Source of the DNA: Hoyosella sp. YIM 151337
GTDB taxonomy: Bacteria > Actinomycetota > Actinomycetes > Mycobacteriales > Mycobacteriaceae
Assembly (NCBI RefSeq): GCF_026041215.1
Contig: NZ_JAPEIQ010000004.1
Span: 1-64,000 of the forward strand
Length of the DNA: 64,000 nt
Direction: 5' to 3'
A program made the translations under genes and the position numbers. The notes beneath the pieces were generated by a model. The model worked only from the letters and a program-made list of their open reading frames with translations. It had not been told where the DNA came from and made no database searches. Shown here one piece after another: positions 1-8,322 of the stretch (the stretch's first letter is position 1; each line of letters begins with the position of its first letter).

Positions 1-2
1 CC

Positions 3-71
3 ACACTAGCAGTCCGAGCCGCCCTCCGCAAGCGCAGTGAAGCGCTTCGATCGGCTGGTTCGGATACTTAG
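3..71 (+). CDS. possible C-terminal end of an upstream gene
   Basis: One frame is open from the left edge of the window to a TAG at 69-71 and would encode about 22 residues, arginine- and alanine-rich and ending in SAGSDT. It has the composition of a charged C-terminal helix and the same strand as the next genes. Nothing identifies the family, and a chance open frame this short cannot be excluded. Confidence 0.3.
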   Translation, partial: TLAVRAALRKRSEALRSAGSDT

Positions 72-308
72 ATGGACTCGCCAGCTGGCCGGTGCTTCGC
101 GCTCCGTTCCCCGCTGGCCCTAAGAAAGTTACACACATGCAAACGGAAACACAAATACGCAGGTCAACGCCCTCTCGAAGAGTTAACCGGAAGGTTCGGG
201 CCGATCTCTCGCCCGGCGTCGATCGCGGTCTCGTCATATCGCCTAGACTGAGGACGCCCGTCACCAAAGGTGGTGCGGCGCAGAACCAGGCGTGTCCGGA
301 GGTACCCA
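72..308. other. intergenic leader upstream of acyl-CoA dehydrogenase
   Basis: No convincing gene is seen here. The open frame at 92-358 has low-complexity basic composition and runs into the dehydrogenase start in another frame. A clear Shine-Dalgarno, GGAGG at 298-302, closes the stretch and sets the start of the next gene. Confidence 0.5.
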
Positions 309-1556
309 GTGTTCGAATGGTCAGATACCGACCGCATGATGCGCACCGCTGTCCGTGAGTTTCTCGACAAAGAAGTGCGCCCGCATATCGACGAGCTCGA
401 ACACGGCGATCTCCCTCCCTACGCTCTCCTGCGCAAGCTGTTCGCCTCATTCGGCATCGATGCCCTAGCACGCGATTCCGTCACGAAGCTGCTCGAGAGA
501 GAAAAGGCGGCTGCCGCGACTACTGAGGACCGCGCGAAGACATCTTCCCCAGGCCCACTATCAGTTCGCGGACAAGAGTCGCTCGGCATGATTCTGTGCA
601 GTGAGATCTGCGGGGTCTCCATGGGGATGTTCGCCGCTATGGGCGTCAGCCTTGGTCTTGGCGCGGCGACGATCCAAGCGCACGGGACGCTAGCGCAAAA
701 GGAACGCTGGCTGCCGCAGCTCGTCACCATGGAAAAGGTTGCCGCTTGGGCACTGACGGAGCCCGACTCAGGATCTGACGCGTTCGGCGGGATGAAGACG
801 AACGTTCGCCGCGACGGGGACGCTTACATTCTCAACGGACAGAAGACGTTCATCACCAATGGCCCTTATGCGGACGTTCTTGTGGTTTACGCCAAGCTTG
901 ACGAGCAGGACGGCACGCCCGTGCGTGATCGAAAGGTACTGACCTTCGTCCTTGAGAAGGGCATGCCTGGCCTCACACAATCCCCGCCAATGCGCAAGAT
1001 GGGCCTGCACTCCTCCCCGACTGGTGAGTTGTTTTTTGATGATATTCGGCTGACCACTGCGCATCTCCTTGGTGAGACCGAAACACATGCGGCATCCGAT
1101 GGCCGGATGAGCGCGAAGCAAGGGTTCGTCACCGAACGTATCGGTGTCGCAGCCATGGCTCTCGGCGTCATCAACGAATGTCGTCGTTTGTGTGTGGAGT
1201 ACGCGAAGGTCCGAAAACTTTGGGGGACGCCGATCGCGGACTTTCAGCTGATCCAGTTAAAGCTCGCAAAAATGGAAGTCGCACGTGTCAACGTCCAGAA
1301 CATGGTTTTTCAGGCCATCGAGATGGCACGGAACGGCAAACAGCCCACGCTCGCGGAAGCGTCTGCAATGAAGTGGTATGCGTCTGAGACTGCCACGGAC
1401 GTCGCGATGGATGCGGTGCAGTTGTTCGGGGGCAATGGCTACATGGCCGAGTATCGAGTTGAGCAACTCGCCCGCGATGCAAAGTCGCTGATGATTTATG
1501 CCGGCAGCAATGAAGTACAAATCACGCACGTCGCGAAAGGACTGCTCGAACGATGA
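309..1556 (+). CDS. acyl-CoA dehydrogenase
   Basis: FAD-dependent enzyme expected to oxidise an acyl-CoA thioester to the 2,3-enoyl-CoA in beta-oxidation or a related catabolic route; substrate unknown. The predicted protein is 415 residues. It has an N-terminal helical domain, the middle-domain signature WALTEPDSGSDA that contacts FAD and substrate, GQKTFITNG, and the C-terminal QLFGGNGYM stretch followed by the YAGSNEVQ region typical of the family. The GTG at 309 is chosen because GGAGG lies 6 bases upstream; a start at 270 would add an unlikely arginine-rich leader. The gene overlaps the following thioesterase-like gene by 4 bases (ATGA), so the two are probably translated together. Confidence 0.9.
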   Translation: MFEWSDTDRMMRTAVREFLDKEVRPHIDELEHGDLPPYALLRKLFASFGIDALARDSVTKLLEREKAAAATTEDRAKTSSPGPLSVRGQESLGMILCSEICGVSMGMFAAMGVSLGLGAATIQAHGTLAQKERWLPQLVTMEKVAAWALTEPDSGSDAFGGMKTNVRRDGDAYILNGQKTFITNGPYADVLVVYAKLDEQDGTPVRDRKVLTFVLEKGMPGLTQSPPMRKMGLHSSPTGELFFDDIRLTTAHLLGETETHAASDGRMSAKQGFVTERIGVAAMALGVINECRRLCVEYAKVRKLWGTPIADFQLIQLKLAKMEVARVNVQNMVFQAIEMARNGKQPTLAEASAMKWYASETATDVAMDAVQLFGGNGYMAEYRVEQLARDAKSLMIYAGSNEVQITHVAKGLLER

Positions 1557-2029
1557 CGACCGGACCGGACAATCGCGAAGCGCCACCGTATCTGACGATG
1601 GCCAACATGGCGATCGAACACATGCTAGCTCCGGCGCACCGCATGGGCGTCACCATCGTTGAACTTGAAGAGGGGCGCGCAGCGGCGGAGGTTCCTGTCG
1701 AGGGCAATACAAACCACGTGGGCACGATCTACGCGGGCGTGCTTTTCACCGTCGCCGAGGTCCTCGGGGGTGCAATATGTCTTCCAACTTTCGACAGCAC
1801 CCAGTTCTACCCGATCGTTAAGGACGTCCAGATACGATTCCGCCGCCCAGCAACCACGCGAATCCGGGCCACAACCGCACTGGACTCTGGCACCGTCGAG
1901 AAGGTGAGCGCAGCGGCGGCCGCCAACGGTAAAGCAGACTTCGAACTCGACGCCGAACTCACCGATACGGCCGGCACTGTCGTCGCCACCACACATGGCG
2001 TTTACCAACTGCGCCGACACGGCACCTAG
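1553..2029 (+). CDS. hotdog-fold thioesterase-like protein (DUF4442/PaaI type)
   Basis: A 158-residue single-domain protein with features of acyl-CoA thioesterase relatives: an N-terminal helix, a NHVGTIYAGVLFTVAE stretch equivalent to the hotdog helix with a catalytic-site Asn/His/Glu, and a beta-rich C-terminal half. It is translationally coupled to the acyl-CoA dehydrogenase, which suggests it hydrolyses or protects an intermediate of the same route. Substrate cannot be read from sequence. The family assignment is reasonably firm; the reaction is inference. Confidence 0.75.
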   Translation: MTTGPDNREAPPYLTMANMAIEHMLAPAHRMGVTIVELEEGRAAAEVPVEGNTNHVGTIYAGVLFTVAEVLGGAICLPTFDSTQFYPIVKDVQIRFRRPATTRIRATTALDSGTVEKVSAAAAANGKADFELDAELTDTAGTVVATTHGVYQLRRHGT

Positions 2030-2239
2030 AAATCGCTCAGACTCCCTCAGCGCGGCACAGTACGCCGACACGCCCCGCCGATTAATGCGGGATTCACGTG
2101 CGCAACTCCGCATTCATTCTGTTCCTCGCTGTATCCGCACCATTCACTCAGACGTCATATGCGCTTCGGATATTGCACGGATTGCAGTGTTCCGCTTAGT
2201 GCGACCTGCTGACAGTCCATCCCGAATGGAGCCCGGCTG
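2030..2239. other. intergenic region upstream of the phosphate symporter operon
   Basis: About 210 bases with no credible gene on either strand. It probably holds the promoter of the three-gene operon that follows. I looked for tandem Pho-box repeats and found only weak TTCA-containing matches. Confidence 0.4.
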
Positions 2240-3472
2240 ATGTCTGAACCTATACCCGGTGGCGCAATGACGGCTGCGCCCACCTCGGGTGCGCCACAGC
2301 GCGAAGCGCGCGGGCCGCTCGACTTTTTGCCGCTCGGAGCTTCGGCACAGAAGTTCGCCAACTGGCTAGGTGTTGCCGCGGGGATCTATGTACTGATCAC
2401 CGCCGTAAGCCTGATCGGTGGCGGGTTCAAGGCCGCGACCGGAGATCAGGCCGGCCAGCTGTTCCAATTCGCCTCGAATCCATTCATCGCTCTGATGATC
2501 GGTGTCCTGGCAACCGCCGCAACACAGTCGTCGTCGACGACGACCTCGATCACGGTCGGTCTTGTTGCTGGCGGTCTGCCGCTCGAGATCGCGATTCCAG
2601 TGCTCATGGGCGCGAACATCGGTACCACTCTGACGAATACGCTCGTGAGCCTCGGCATGGTGCGCGATCGCGACGGCTTTAAGCGCGCGTTCGCGGCCGC
2701 CACAGTGCACGACTTCTTCAACCTGATCGCAGTGGCGATTTTCCTGCCTCTCGAGCTGATGTTCGGCCTCCTCGCGCGCAGCTCAGCATGGCTTGCCGAC
2801 CAGACCTCCGGCACCGACGGGGGGATCTTCGCCACCGTTTTCGGTGGGATCGGAGCCTTCGTCAAGGCCGTGACGACACCTGGCGCGGACGCCGTGAAGT
2901 GGAGCACTTCAGCGTTGCCGGATCCCTGGTACGGGATCGCGCTTATCGTCATCGGGATTGCGCTGATCTTGTTCGTCATCAGCTTCATCGGGAAGTTGCT
3001 CAAGGTTCTGATGGTCGGCAGGGCCGCCGATGTCCTGCACACCGCAATCGGACGGGGTCCGCTCACTGGCATCGGTTCCGGCGCGATTGTGACAGTGATG
3101 GTGCAGTCATCTTCGACGACAACGAGTCTCGCGATTCCACTTGCCGGGTCCGGGCAGTTCTCGCTGCGCCAGATCTATCCTTTTACGATCGGCGCAAATG
3201 TCGGCACAACTGTGACCGCGCTGATCGCGGCGTTTGGTTTTACGGGCATTGAGGCCTCGCTCGCGTTGCAGGCCGCGTACGTCCATCTGCTTTTCAACTT
3301 GTTCGCGACAGTCGTGATATTCGGGCTTCCCTTCCTGCGGAACGTACCGATCAGGGGAGCGACCTGGCTCGCCCAGCTGGCGACGGATAACAAGCTGTAC
3401 GCAGCGGCGTGGGTGCTCGGCGTGTTCGTCGTCATCCCGCTGGTTCTCATCCTGCTGACTGTCATCTTCTAG
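2240..3472 (+). CDS. Na+/phosphate symporter, NptA/PF02690 type
   Basis: Membrane protein of 410 residues expected to bring in inorganic phosphate with sodium. The family hallmark is an inverted repeat of two Na_Pi_cotrans units, each with a QSSS motif, and both are visible: TQSSSTTTSITVG near residue 95 and VQSSSTTTSLAIP near residue 290, each followed by a GANIGTT or GANVGTT motif. About nine to ten hydrophobic segments are visible. The ATG at 2240 has a GGAG upstream. The next gene starts 10 bases after the stop and a PstS-like lipoprotein overlaps that one, so the three form one operon without any pstA, pstB or pstC. Confidence 0.88.
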   Translation: MSEPIPGGAMTAAPTSGAPQREARGPLDFLPLGASAQKFANWLGVAAGIYVLITAVSLIGGGFKAATGDQAGQLFQFASNPFIALMIGVLATAATQSSSTTTSITVGLVAGGLPLEIAIPVLMGANIGTTLTNTLVSLGMVRDRDGFKRAFAAATVHDFFNLIAVAIFLPLELMFGLLARSSAWLADQTSGTDGGIFATVFGGIGAFVKAVTTPGADAVKWSTSALPDPWYGIALIVIGIALILFVISFIGKLLKVLMVGRAADVLHTAIGRGPLTGIGSGAIVTVMVQSSSTTTSLAIPLAGSGQFSLRQIYPFTIGANVGTTVTALIAAFGFTGIEASLALQAAYVHLLFNLFATVVIFGLPFLRNVPIRGATWLAQLATDNKLYAAAWVLGVFVVIPLVLILLTVIF

Positions 3473-3482
3473 TGAGGCTCAC

Positions 3483-3767
3483 ATGACTGACACACCGAAC
3501 CCCCCATCAAGCCGCCCCGGGGCTGATCTCGATCGTGAACTCGAGCAACTTCTCGCTGAGGCGGAGGAGACCGTGGTCCGGCTCCGCCGTGAGCTACAAC
3601 ACCGTCGCGCTTTCGCGGCGCAGCACGCGGAGATCGAGCGACTAGACGAGCACATGGCCAATGCCCGTGTGCGCTGGAGCGAGGTGCGGGCGTTTTTCGA
3701 AGACGTTTTGCGCCAGCTTGTGGCCCGCGAAGACCAACGTGGCGGCACCACCGGAGGAGAACAGTGA
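3483..3767 (+). CDS. small coiled-coil protein of the phosphate operon
   Basis: A 94-residue hydrophilic protein of no recognised family. After a proline-rich start, residues of about 17-85 are an almost continuous heptad-like helix rich in Glu, Arg, Leu and Ala. There is no signal peptide and no membrane segment, so it is probably cytoplasmic and may oligomerise. It starts 10 bases after the symporter gene and its stop overlaps the GTG start of the PstS-like gene by 4 bases. It may bind the cytoplasmic face of the symporter; this is inference from position only. Confidence 0.7.
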   Translation: MTDTPNPPSSRPGADLDRELEQLLAEAEETVVRLRRELQHRRAFAAQHAEIERLDEHMANARVRWSEVRAFFEDVLRQLVAREDQRGGTTGGEQ

Positions 3768-4762
3768 TCTCGGCCAACACATACCGCCGCAGTCTGCTCA
3801 GCGCCTCGGCGGTGGCACTGGCACTCACCGCTGTAACGGCGTGCAGCAGCTCGCAGGCTGATTCGCTGATTGAGGTGTCGGGCTCATCGACTGTTGCGCC
3901 GATCACCGAGGCGATAGCGCAGGACGGGGGCTTTAGCGTCAGCGTCACCGCGGAGGGCACGGCCGACGGGTTCGCGCGGTTCTGTGCCGGCGAAACGCCG
4001 ATTAACAACGCATCTGAAGCGATCCCCGGCTCGGGACAGCGGACCGATTTTGTGGCGATGTGCGCCGAAAACGGTGTCGAGTTCATCGAACTTCCGATCG
4101 CGCTCGACGCGCTCAGCGTCGTCCGGAACGAAGCCAACAGCTTCGCTGCTGATATGACGCTCACGGAATTGAGGGAAGTATGGTCGCCTGGTTCGGCGGT
4201 GACGCGCTGGAGCGACATCCGTCCTGACTGGCCAGACGAGCCCATCAACCTTTATGGCAGGCCAGATGGCTCGGGTACCTTCGACTACTTCACTCACTTC
4301 GTCGTGGGTGAAAGTGGGGAGATTCGGGAAGACTATCGGGCCACCGACGACATGTCTGAACTTGCTCGCTGGATAGCCGAGGACGCGAATGCGCTCGGGT
4401 TCATGGGAGTCGGCAACTATCTCGCTGCGGACGAAGAGTTCCGCGACCGGATTTCGAATGTCGCGGTGGACGGCGTGGCTCCTAGCCGCAGCAACGCGCA
4501 GGATGGCTCCTACGTGCCGCTTACCCGCCCCCTGTTCATTTACGTATCGGCGACGGCGGCTGCGGACGAATCGGTTGTCGCACTCGTCGAGTATTACCTC
4601 AGATCAGTGCAGAGCATGCTGCCCCGCGTCTTCTTCTACGGCCTACCCGAGGAGGCGTACCCGCTGGTGCAGCAACGGTTCACAGACCGTGCTACCGGCA
4701 CGATGTTCGACGGCGACCCATTCACGGACCGACCGATCATGGAGGTTCTTCAGGCGGAGTGA
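3764..4762 (+). CDS. PstS-like phosphate-binding lipoprotein
   Basis: A 332-residue exported binding protein of the PstS type. Residues 1-26 are a signal peptide with lipobox VTAC, so the mature protein should be lipid-anchored outside the membrane. The mature start has the phosphate-loop pattern VSGSSTVAPI, and later come GRPDGSGTFDYF and the ALGFMG region found in PstS proteins. GTG at 3764 overlaps the small coiled-coil gene. Odd feature: there are no pstC, pstA or pstB genes beside it, only an NptA-type symporter two genes upstream, so it may feed or sense for that carrier. Confidence 0.85.
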   Translation: MISANTYRRSLLSASAVALALTAVTACSSSQADSLIEVSGSSTVAPITEAIAQDGGFSVSVTAEGTADGFARFCAGETPINNASEAIPGSGQRTDFVAMCAENGVEFIELPIALDALSVVRNEANSFAADMTLTELREVWSPGSAVTRWSDIRPDWPDEPINLYGRPDGSGTFDYFTHFVVGESGEIREDYRATDDMSELARWIAEDANALGFMGVGNYLAADEEFRDRISNVAVDGVAPSRSNAQDGSYVPLTRPLFIYVSATAAADESVVALVEYYLRSVQSMLPRVFFYGLPEEAYPLVQQRFTDRATGTMFDGDPFTDRPIMEVLQAE

Positions 4763-4776
4763 CAGGTCAGCCCAGT

Positions 4777-5094
4777 TCAGTCTGGGCCCAGCAGCGGCCC
4801 CAGTGGCCCGAGGTCGATGTTGAGGTCAGCGGGGGTCAGACCGAAGTGGTCGAGCAGTTCCTGCATCTTCTCGTCCAGCAGCATGAGTGTTTGACCGATT
4901 GCCTCGACCTGGTCGTCGGTGAGGTCACCTGCGTCCACTCGGCGCAGCGCCTGGCGCTCCATGAGCTGGCGCAGCAGTTCAACGATCGTGAGGACGAGGC
5001 TTGCGAGCCCTCGCTCGACGGATTCGGGGGTCGCGTCGATGCGGCGGGTGAGTTCATGCTCGGGCCGCGCTGACTCATCACCCGCCGGCGTCAT
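4777..5094 (-). CDS. gvpK: gas vesicle protein GvpK
   Basis: A 105-residue protein with the GvpK pattern: a helical core with GLASLVLTIVELLRQLMERQ, then RVDAGDLTDDQVEAIGQTLM and a C-terminal LTPADLNIDLGPLG segment. GvpK is an essential accessory or minor component of gas vesicle assembly in many clusters. It is the last gene of the minus-strand gvp operon, overlaps gvpS by 17 bases and ends 14 bases from the convergent PstS-like gene. Confidence 0.92.
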   Translation of the reverse strand: MTPAGDESARPEHELTRRIDATPESVERGLASLVLTIVELLRQLMERQALRRVDAGDLTDDQVEAIGQTLMLLDEKMQELLDHFGLTPADLNIDLGPLGPLLGPD

Positions 5095-5308
5095 GGTCTT
5101 CTTGCCTTAGCGCGGGTTCGAGAGCGCTCACGGAGGAGATCAGCGTGCGCAACGAGATTCGCACTAAGTCAACATCCGCGATCGATAGGGTGATATCGCC
5201 ACTGATCACGACTCCCCCAGCGAGCACGCGATCCAGGAGATCAACGAGCGCGATCCGGCGTTCCGGCTCAGCACGCGTTGCCGGTTCATATCGGGCGACG
5301 TCACTCAT
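5078..5308 (-). CDS. gvpS: GvpA-family minor gas vesicle protein (GvpS/GvpM type)
   Basis: A 76-residue member of the GvpA/J/M/S family. The conserved core is LVDLLDRVLAGGVVISGDIT followed by SIADVDLVRISLRTLISSV. Such paralogues are thought to act in nucleation or shell ends rather than as the main wall protein. The ATG overlaps the gvpL stop by 4 bases. I use the name gvpS because the order J-L-S-K is the one seen in Streptomyces-type clusters; gvpM or gvpJ would be equally defensible on sequence alone. Confidence 0.85.
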   Translation of the reverse strand: MSDVARYEPATRAEPERRIALVDLLDRVLAGGVVISGDITLSIADVDLVRISLRTLISSVSALEPALRQEDHDAGG

Positions 5309-6180
5309 GGCGTCCTCGGTTCGCCTTGTGCCACCCCTTGAACGGCTGCGGTAAACGAATACGGCGGCCAGGGGCCAGTGAGGACTAAACGTAATGTACT
5401 GCTATTCATCTCGTTGACTGCGGCAACGAAATCGTCAGTGCGAGAGTGGTCGACGAGGTACGCCCCATTGAGCAGGACGGGTTCGTCGGTGCCGGCTAGC
5501 TGAGGACTGGGGGGAGGCTGGCGCCGAGCACCGACCGCGTAGCGGCAGAGCGTTTCGTGGACGGCGGCCGCTTCTTCGGCTGCCGCCCGGTCCGCTTCTT
5601 GCCTCGCTGACAGTTCGGATCGTCTGCGTTTGAGATACGCAGCGCCCGCTCCGCGCGGTAATGCGCCGGTGGACCGCTGGCTGCGCGGCATGCCTGACGG
5701 GACCGGGGTGGTTTCACCTTTGCGCACGTGCGCTCGTACTCCCCATTCCGATCGGCCGTCGATCAGCTGCAGCGCACTCGTGAATTCAGCCGAATGCTCT
5801 GCAAGTACTTCGCGCACACGGTCATCGTCGTGGCAGACGGTCGCTAAGCGCAGCGGCACCGCGGGAACGAGTTCAGCGACCGCGGCAATAACCGTGTCGT
5901 GCGCCCGGGCTACCCGCTCAAGCCAGGTGAGGTTTTCTAAGTTGCGGTGGAGCGCCTCTTCACCAAACTCGTCGAGCCTAACCCGGCCCACGATTGCAGT
6001 GAGGCCTGCACCAGAAACCGCGTACACACGTTCACCATCGACCCCCGCAATGGAAGGCAGCCACGAACCTGAAGAATCTGGGCGGTCCAATGCACCAGAG
6101 CCTTCAGGATCGCGGTCCTCCAGTTCGCCGTCTCCGGCGGAGACCACCGCGTAAAGCCAGACGCCGGTGTGATCACTCAT
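5305..6180 (-). CDS. gvpL: gas vesicle protein GvpL/GvpF family
   Basis: A 291-residue GvpL/F protein, the family that binds GvpA and helps early assembly. Visible features are the N-terminal beta strand GVWLYAVVSA, the central EEALHRNLENLTWLERVARAHDTV helix region, VPLRLATVCHDDDRV, and a C-terminal RLVLTGPWPPYSF strand, all diagnostic. ATG at 6180 is preferred: it begins directly with the family's N-terminus and overlaps gvpJ by 8 bases, whereas a start at 6213 adds a basic leader. It is larger than the paralogue GvpF (265) through an inserted charged loop. Confidence 0.88.
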   Translation of the reverse strand: MSDHTGVWLYAVVSAGDGELEDRDPEGSGALDRPDSSGSWLPSIAGVDGERVYAVSGAGLTAIVGRVRLDEFGEEALHRNLENLTWLERVARAHDTVIAAVAELVPAVPLRLATVCHDDDRVREVLAEHSAEFTSALQLIDGRSEWGVRAHVRKGETTPVPSGMPRSQRSTGALPRGAGAAYLKRRRSELSARQEADRAAAEEAAAVHETLCRYAVGARRQPPPSPQLAGTDEPVLLNGAYLVDHSRTDDFVAAVNEMNSSTLRLVLTGPWPPYSFTAAVQGVAQGEPRTP

Positions 6181-6547
6181 CGTTGCGCGCCTTCTTCTTC
6201 CGCGATACCGCACGGCGAGGTTCTTTGACTTCCTGCTCTAGTTCTGCGAGCCGCGACCGCAATTCCTCGTTCTGCTCCTCAAGTTCTGCCGTGCGGCTGC
6301 GGCCAGTCAGCCAGGGATCGTGTTCCCACCAATCGATGCCCACCTCCTTGGCCGTTTCCAGAGACGCGACAACGAGCCGCAGCTTGATCGTCAGCAGCTC
6401 AATGTCCAGCAGGTTGACCTGGATATCGCCTGCAATAACCAGCCCCTTATCAAGGACACGTTCGAGGATGTCGCCAAGATTCGCCGAGGAGCTGCCGCCA
6501 CCTCGGTAGGTAGCGGGCAGTTCGCTGCCGCCGCGGGCAATTGTCAT
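6173..6547 (-). CDS. gvpJ: GvpA-family protein with coiled-coil tail (GvpJ)
   Basis: A 124-residue protein. Residues of about 20-70 are the GvpA-like core (LGDILERVLDKGLVIAGDIQ, then VNLLDIELLTIKLRLVVASL). Residues 84-118 form a Glu/Arg/Leu coiled coil. The long hydrophilic tail distinguishes this paralogue from the wall protein and fits GvpJ, a nucleation or tip protein. It overlaps gvpL by 8 bases and gvpO by 4 bases. Confidence 0.87.
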   Translation of the reverse strand: MTIARGGSELPATYRGGGSSSANLGDILERVLDKGLVIAGDIQVNLLDIELLTIKLRLVVASLETAKEVGIDWWEHDPWLTGRSRTAELEEQNEELRSRLAELEQEVKEPRRAVSRKKKARNDE

Positions 6548-6840
6548 TGCGCCTCATCTCCGCGGCCGCGCATGTAACGCTTGGTCCGCCGCCAGGACAG
6601 CAGGGTCCCCTCCTGGTCGAGTTGTACTTCGTACAACGCCAGGATGTCCGCTGAAGAGGGCACCCTGTGATCTTCGATGACCTCAACTTCGACTTCCCAG
6701 CCCTCGTCGGTGGGCGCGAGCGAAGTCACCGCTTGGGGTTCTTTTCCAGTGAGTTGCGCTAGGTTGCGCGCAGCTACCTGCGCTGCATCCAGCGGCTCCA
6801 GCGCAGAATCGCCATCGGAGGCGCCTTTTTCAGTCGCCAT
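6544..6840 (-). CDS. gvpO: gas vesicle protein GvpO
   Basis: A 98-residue GvpO protein: a variable acidic start, then AAQVAARNLAQLTGKEPQAV and the beta-rich GWEVEVEVIEDHRVPSSADI, LALYEVQLDQEGTLLSWRRT and KRYMRG segments that define the family. GvpO is needed for gas vesicle production in haloarchaea and occurs in actinobacterial clusters. The ATG at 6840 is chosen because it overlaps gvpG by 11 bases and begins the family's usual length; the longer open frame upstream crosses gvpG. In Streptomyces clusters gvpO is often first; here it sits between gvpG and gvpJ. Confidence 0.87.
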   Translation of the reverse strand: MATEKGASDGDSALEPLDAAQVAARNLAQLTGKEPQAVTSLAPTDEGWEVEVEVIEDHRVPSSADILALYEVQLDQEGTLLSWRRTKRYMRGRGDEAQ

Positions 6841-7105
6841 CGTCACGCGCACCACCTTCCGTTTCGCCTGGTGTGCTCTCGCGCGGTGCTCGTGCCCGGT
6901 CGAGGATTTCTCGCTGCGCCTGAGCCTCCTGCTCCGCCGAGATCTCCCCCGCTGCCCGGCTGGCAGCGAGGACTTCGAGATCCCGGCGGATCGCACCGGT
7001 TGAACGCATCTCTTCATCGACTTGATCACGGATAATCTCGGCCACCGCGACCACGCCACGCACTGGCAGTAGGGGCAAACCGAGAATTCCCGAGATAAGT
7101 CCCAT
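6830..7105 (-). CDS. gvpG: gas vesicle protein GvpG
   Basis: A 91-residue protein with the short hydrophobic start MGLISGILGLPLLPVRGV followed by a charged helix (residues 25-70), the standard GvpG layout. GvpG is an assembly accessory protein that interacts with GvpF and GvpA relatives. It begins 3 bases after the gvpF stop and overlaps gvpO, inside the same minus-strand operon. Confidence 0.87.
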   Translation of the reverse strand: MGLISGILGLPLLPVRGVVAVAEIIRDQVDEEMRSTGAIRRDLEVLAASRAAGEISAEQEAQAQREILDRARAPRESTPGETEGGARDDGD

Positions 7106-7108
7106 GGC

Positions 7109-7906
7109 TCACGCCTCGGGTGATTGGGTGACGACAAAGTCGTACGCGGCGATCGGCCCATAGAGCGTGACGTCGGCGCGCTCGCTCCAGCTTTTCGCGA
7201 GTTCGCCAACTGCCTGCTCAAGATCCTGTTGCCGGTCTCGCTCCATAAGCAGCGCGATGCCAAAGGCGTCCAGTTCGTGGGTCGGATTTCGGACGCTCGA
7301 TGCTGTCGCTAGGGGCCTAAGCAGTTCCCCCGCGGCTTCGGTGTCGGCCTGCCGTTTGGCTTCGATCGCCGTACTTATCAGTTCTCCGAGTGCGAGGCGG
7401 GTCTCGCGGGTCGCGTCTTCAGGCTGCCCGACGAGTGATTCGCGTAGCTTCGCCGCATCCTCGTTCTCGGTCAGAACCTCGCGGAGAATCGATTCTTCGA
7501 TGTAGCGCGCTTTTACGAGAAACTCCACTTTGCCTTCGAGTTCCCGCAGTGCCGAGCGGAGCTGTTCCGTATTCGGCTCAATCAGCTCGTCAATGACGGC
7601 CTGCTCGTCAGTGACCACCGCGCCGAACGAGAATGGGAGCACCGTCGTCTTCGCCGCGACCTCATCCAGGACGCGTGCGTGCGCCATCAAGTCTTCGGGC
7701 TGCCCTAGGGGCTGGCTGACCTGGACGTCGCTGACGAGCGCGGCGACGGAGCCGTGCTGTACCTTCCTGACAGTTTGCTCTCCGCCACCAACCACGGGTC
7801 CACCGTTGGAAACATCCTTCGCCTCATCCCCCTCGCTTGCTGCGACGATCCCGTAGACGTAGACGGCAGTGCGCTCCTGCTGGCGTGTGCTGGCTTGCTC
7901 ACTCAT
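7109..7906 (-). CDS. gvpF: gas vesicle protein GvpF/GvpL family
   Basis: A 265-residue GvpF/L protein: N-terminal AVYVYGIVAA strand, a central HARVLDEVAAKTTVLPFSFG motif, the VEFLVKARYIEESILREVL helix, and the C-terminal VTLYGPIAAYDFV strand. These are the family's defining positions. GvpF binds the wall protein and is required for assembly in model systems. Its ATG overlaps the gvpA stop by one base, so it is the second gene of the operon and a paralogue of the later gvpL. Confidence 0.9.
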   Translation of the reverse strand: MSEQASTRQQERTAVYVYGIVAASEGDEAKDVSNGGPVVGGGEQTVRKVQHGSVAALVSDVQVSQPLGQPEDLMAHARVLDEVAAKTTVLPFSFGAVVTDEQAVIDELIEPNTEQLRSALRELEGKVEFLVKARYIEESILREVLTENEDAAKLRESLVGQPEDATRETRLALGELISTAIEAKRQADTEAAGELLRPLATASSVRNPTHELDAFGIALLMERDRQQDLEQAVGELAKSWSERADVTLYGPIAAYDFVVTQSPEA

Positions 7907-8322
7907 CAGGAACTCTCCTTCTTGGAGCGCCGACTCGAGGCTTTTTCTTTTTCCTTGTCGTCATCACTGTTCAGAATGTCGCCCACTTTCTCTCCGGCAG
8001 CTTCGAGGACACCCTTCGTCTTAGATTTCGCCCCTCCCGCAGTAACACTCTCAGTCAGGTCACCGAGATCTTTGGGCTCTTCGGTTCCCAATTCGAGGCG
8101 GTTGACGGCCTCAGCGAATCGGAGGTAGGTGTCAACGCTTGCGACGACGATTCGGGCGTCGATCGTCAGTAATTCGATGCCCACAAGAGAGACACGCACG
8201 AACGCGTCGATAACGAGGCCTTTGTCAAGGATGGTGTCGACGACTTCGGCCAAGTCCGAGGAGTTGGGGCGGGCAACACTTCCGCCGCCGCCTTGCTGTG
8301 CTGGTTGGATCGCAGTTGTCAT
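7906..8322 (-). CDS. gvpA: major gas vesicle wall protein GvpA
   Basis: A 138-residue protein, first in the gvp operon. Residues of about 20-73 are a near-canonical GvpA ([53 protein letters not shown]), the amphipathic protein that forms the gas vesicle rib. After it comes a roughly 60-residue hydrophilic tail ending in a Lys/Glu/Ser-rich stretch, as in other actinobacterial GvpA proteins and unlike the roughly 70-residue cyanobacterial form. ATG at 8322 follows a GAGGAA ribosome site; a start at 8361 lacks one. A SigB-like promoter candidate lies about 160 bases upstream. Confidence 0.93.
   Translation of the reverse strand: MTTAIQPAQQGGGGSVARPNSSDLAEVVDTILDKGLVIDAFVRVSLVGIELLTIDARIVVASVDTYLRFAEAVNRLELGTEEPKDLGDLTESVTAGGAKSKTKGVLEAAGEKVGDILNSDDDKEKEKASSRRSKKESS

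Noticed and set aside
2030..2239. Pho box upstream of the phosphate symporter operon
   Set aside because: Only scattered TTCA-type matches; no pair of 11-bp direct repeats with correct spacing.
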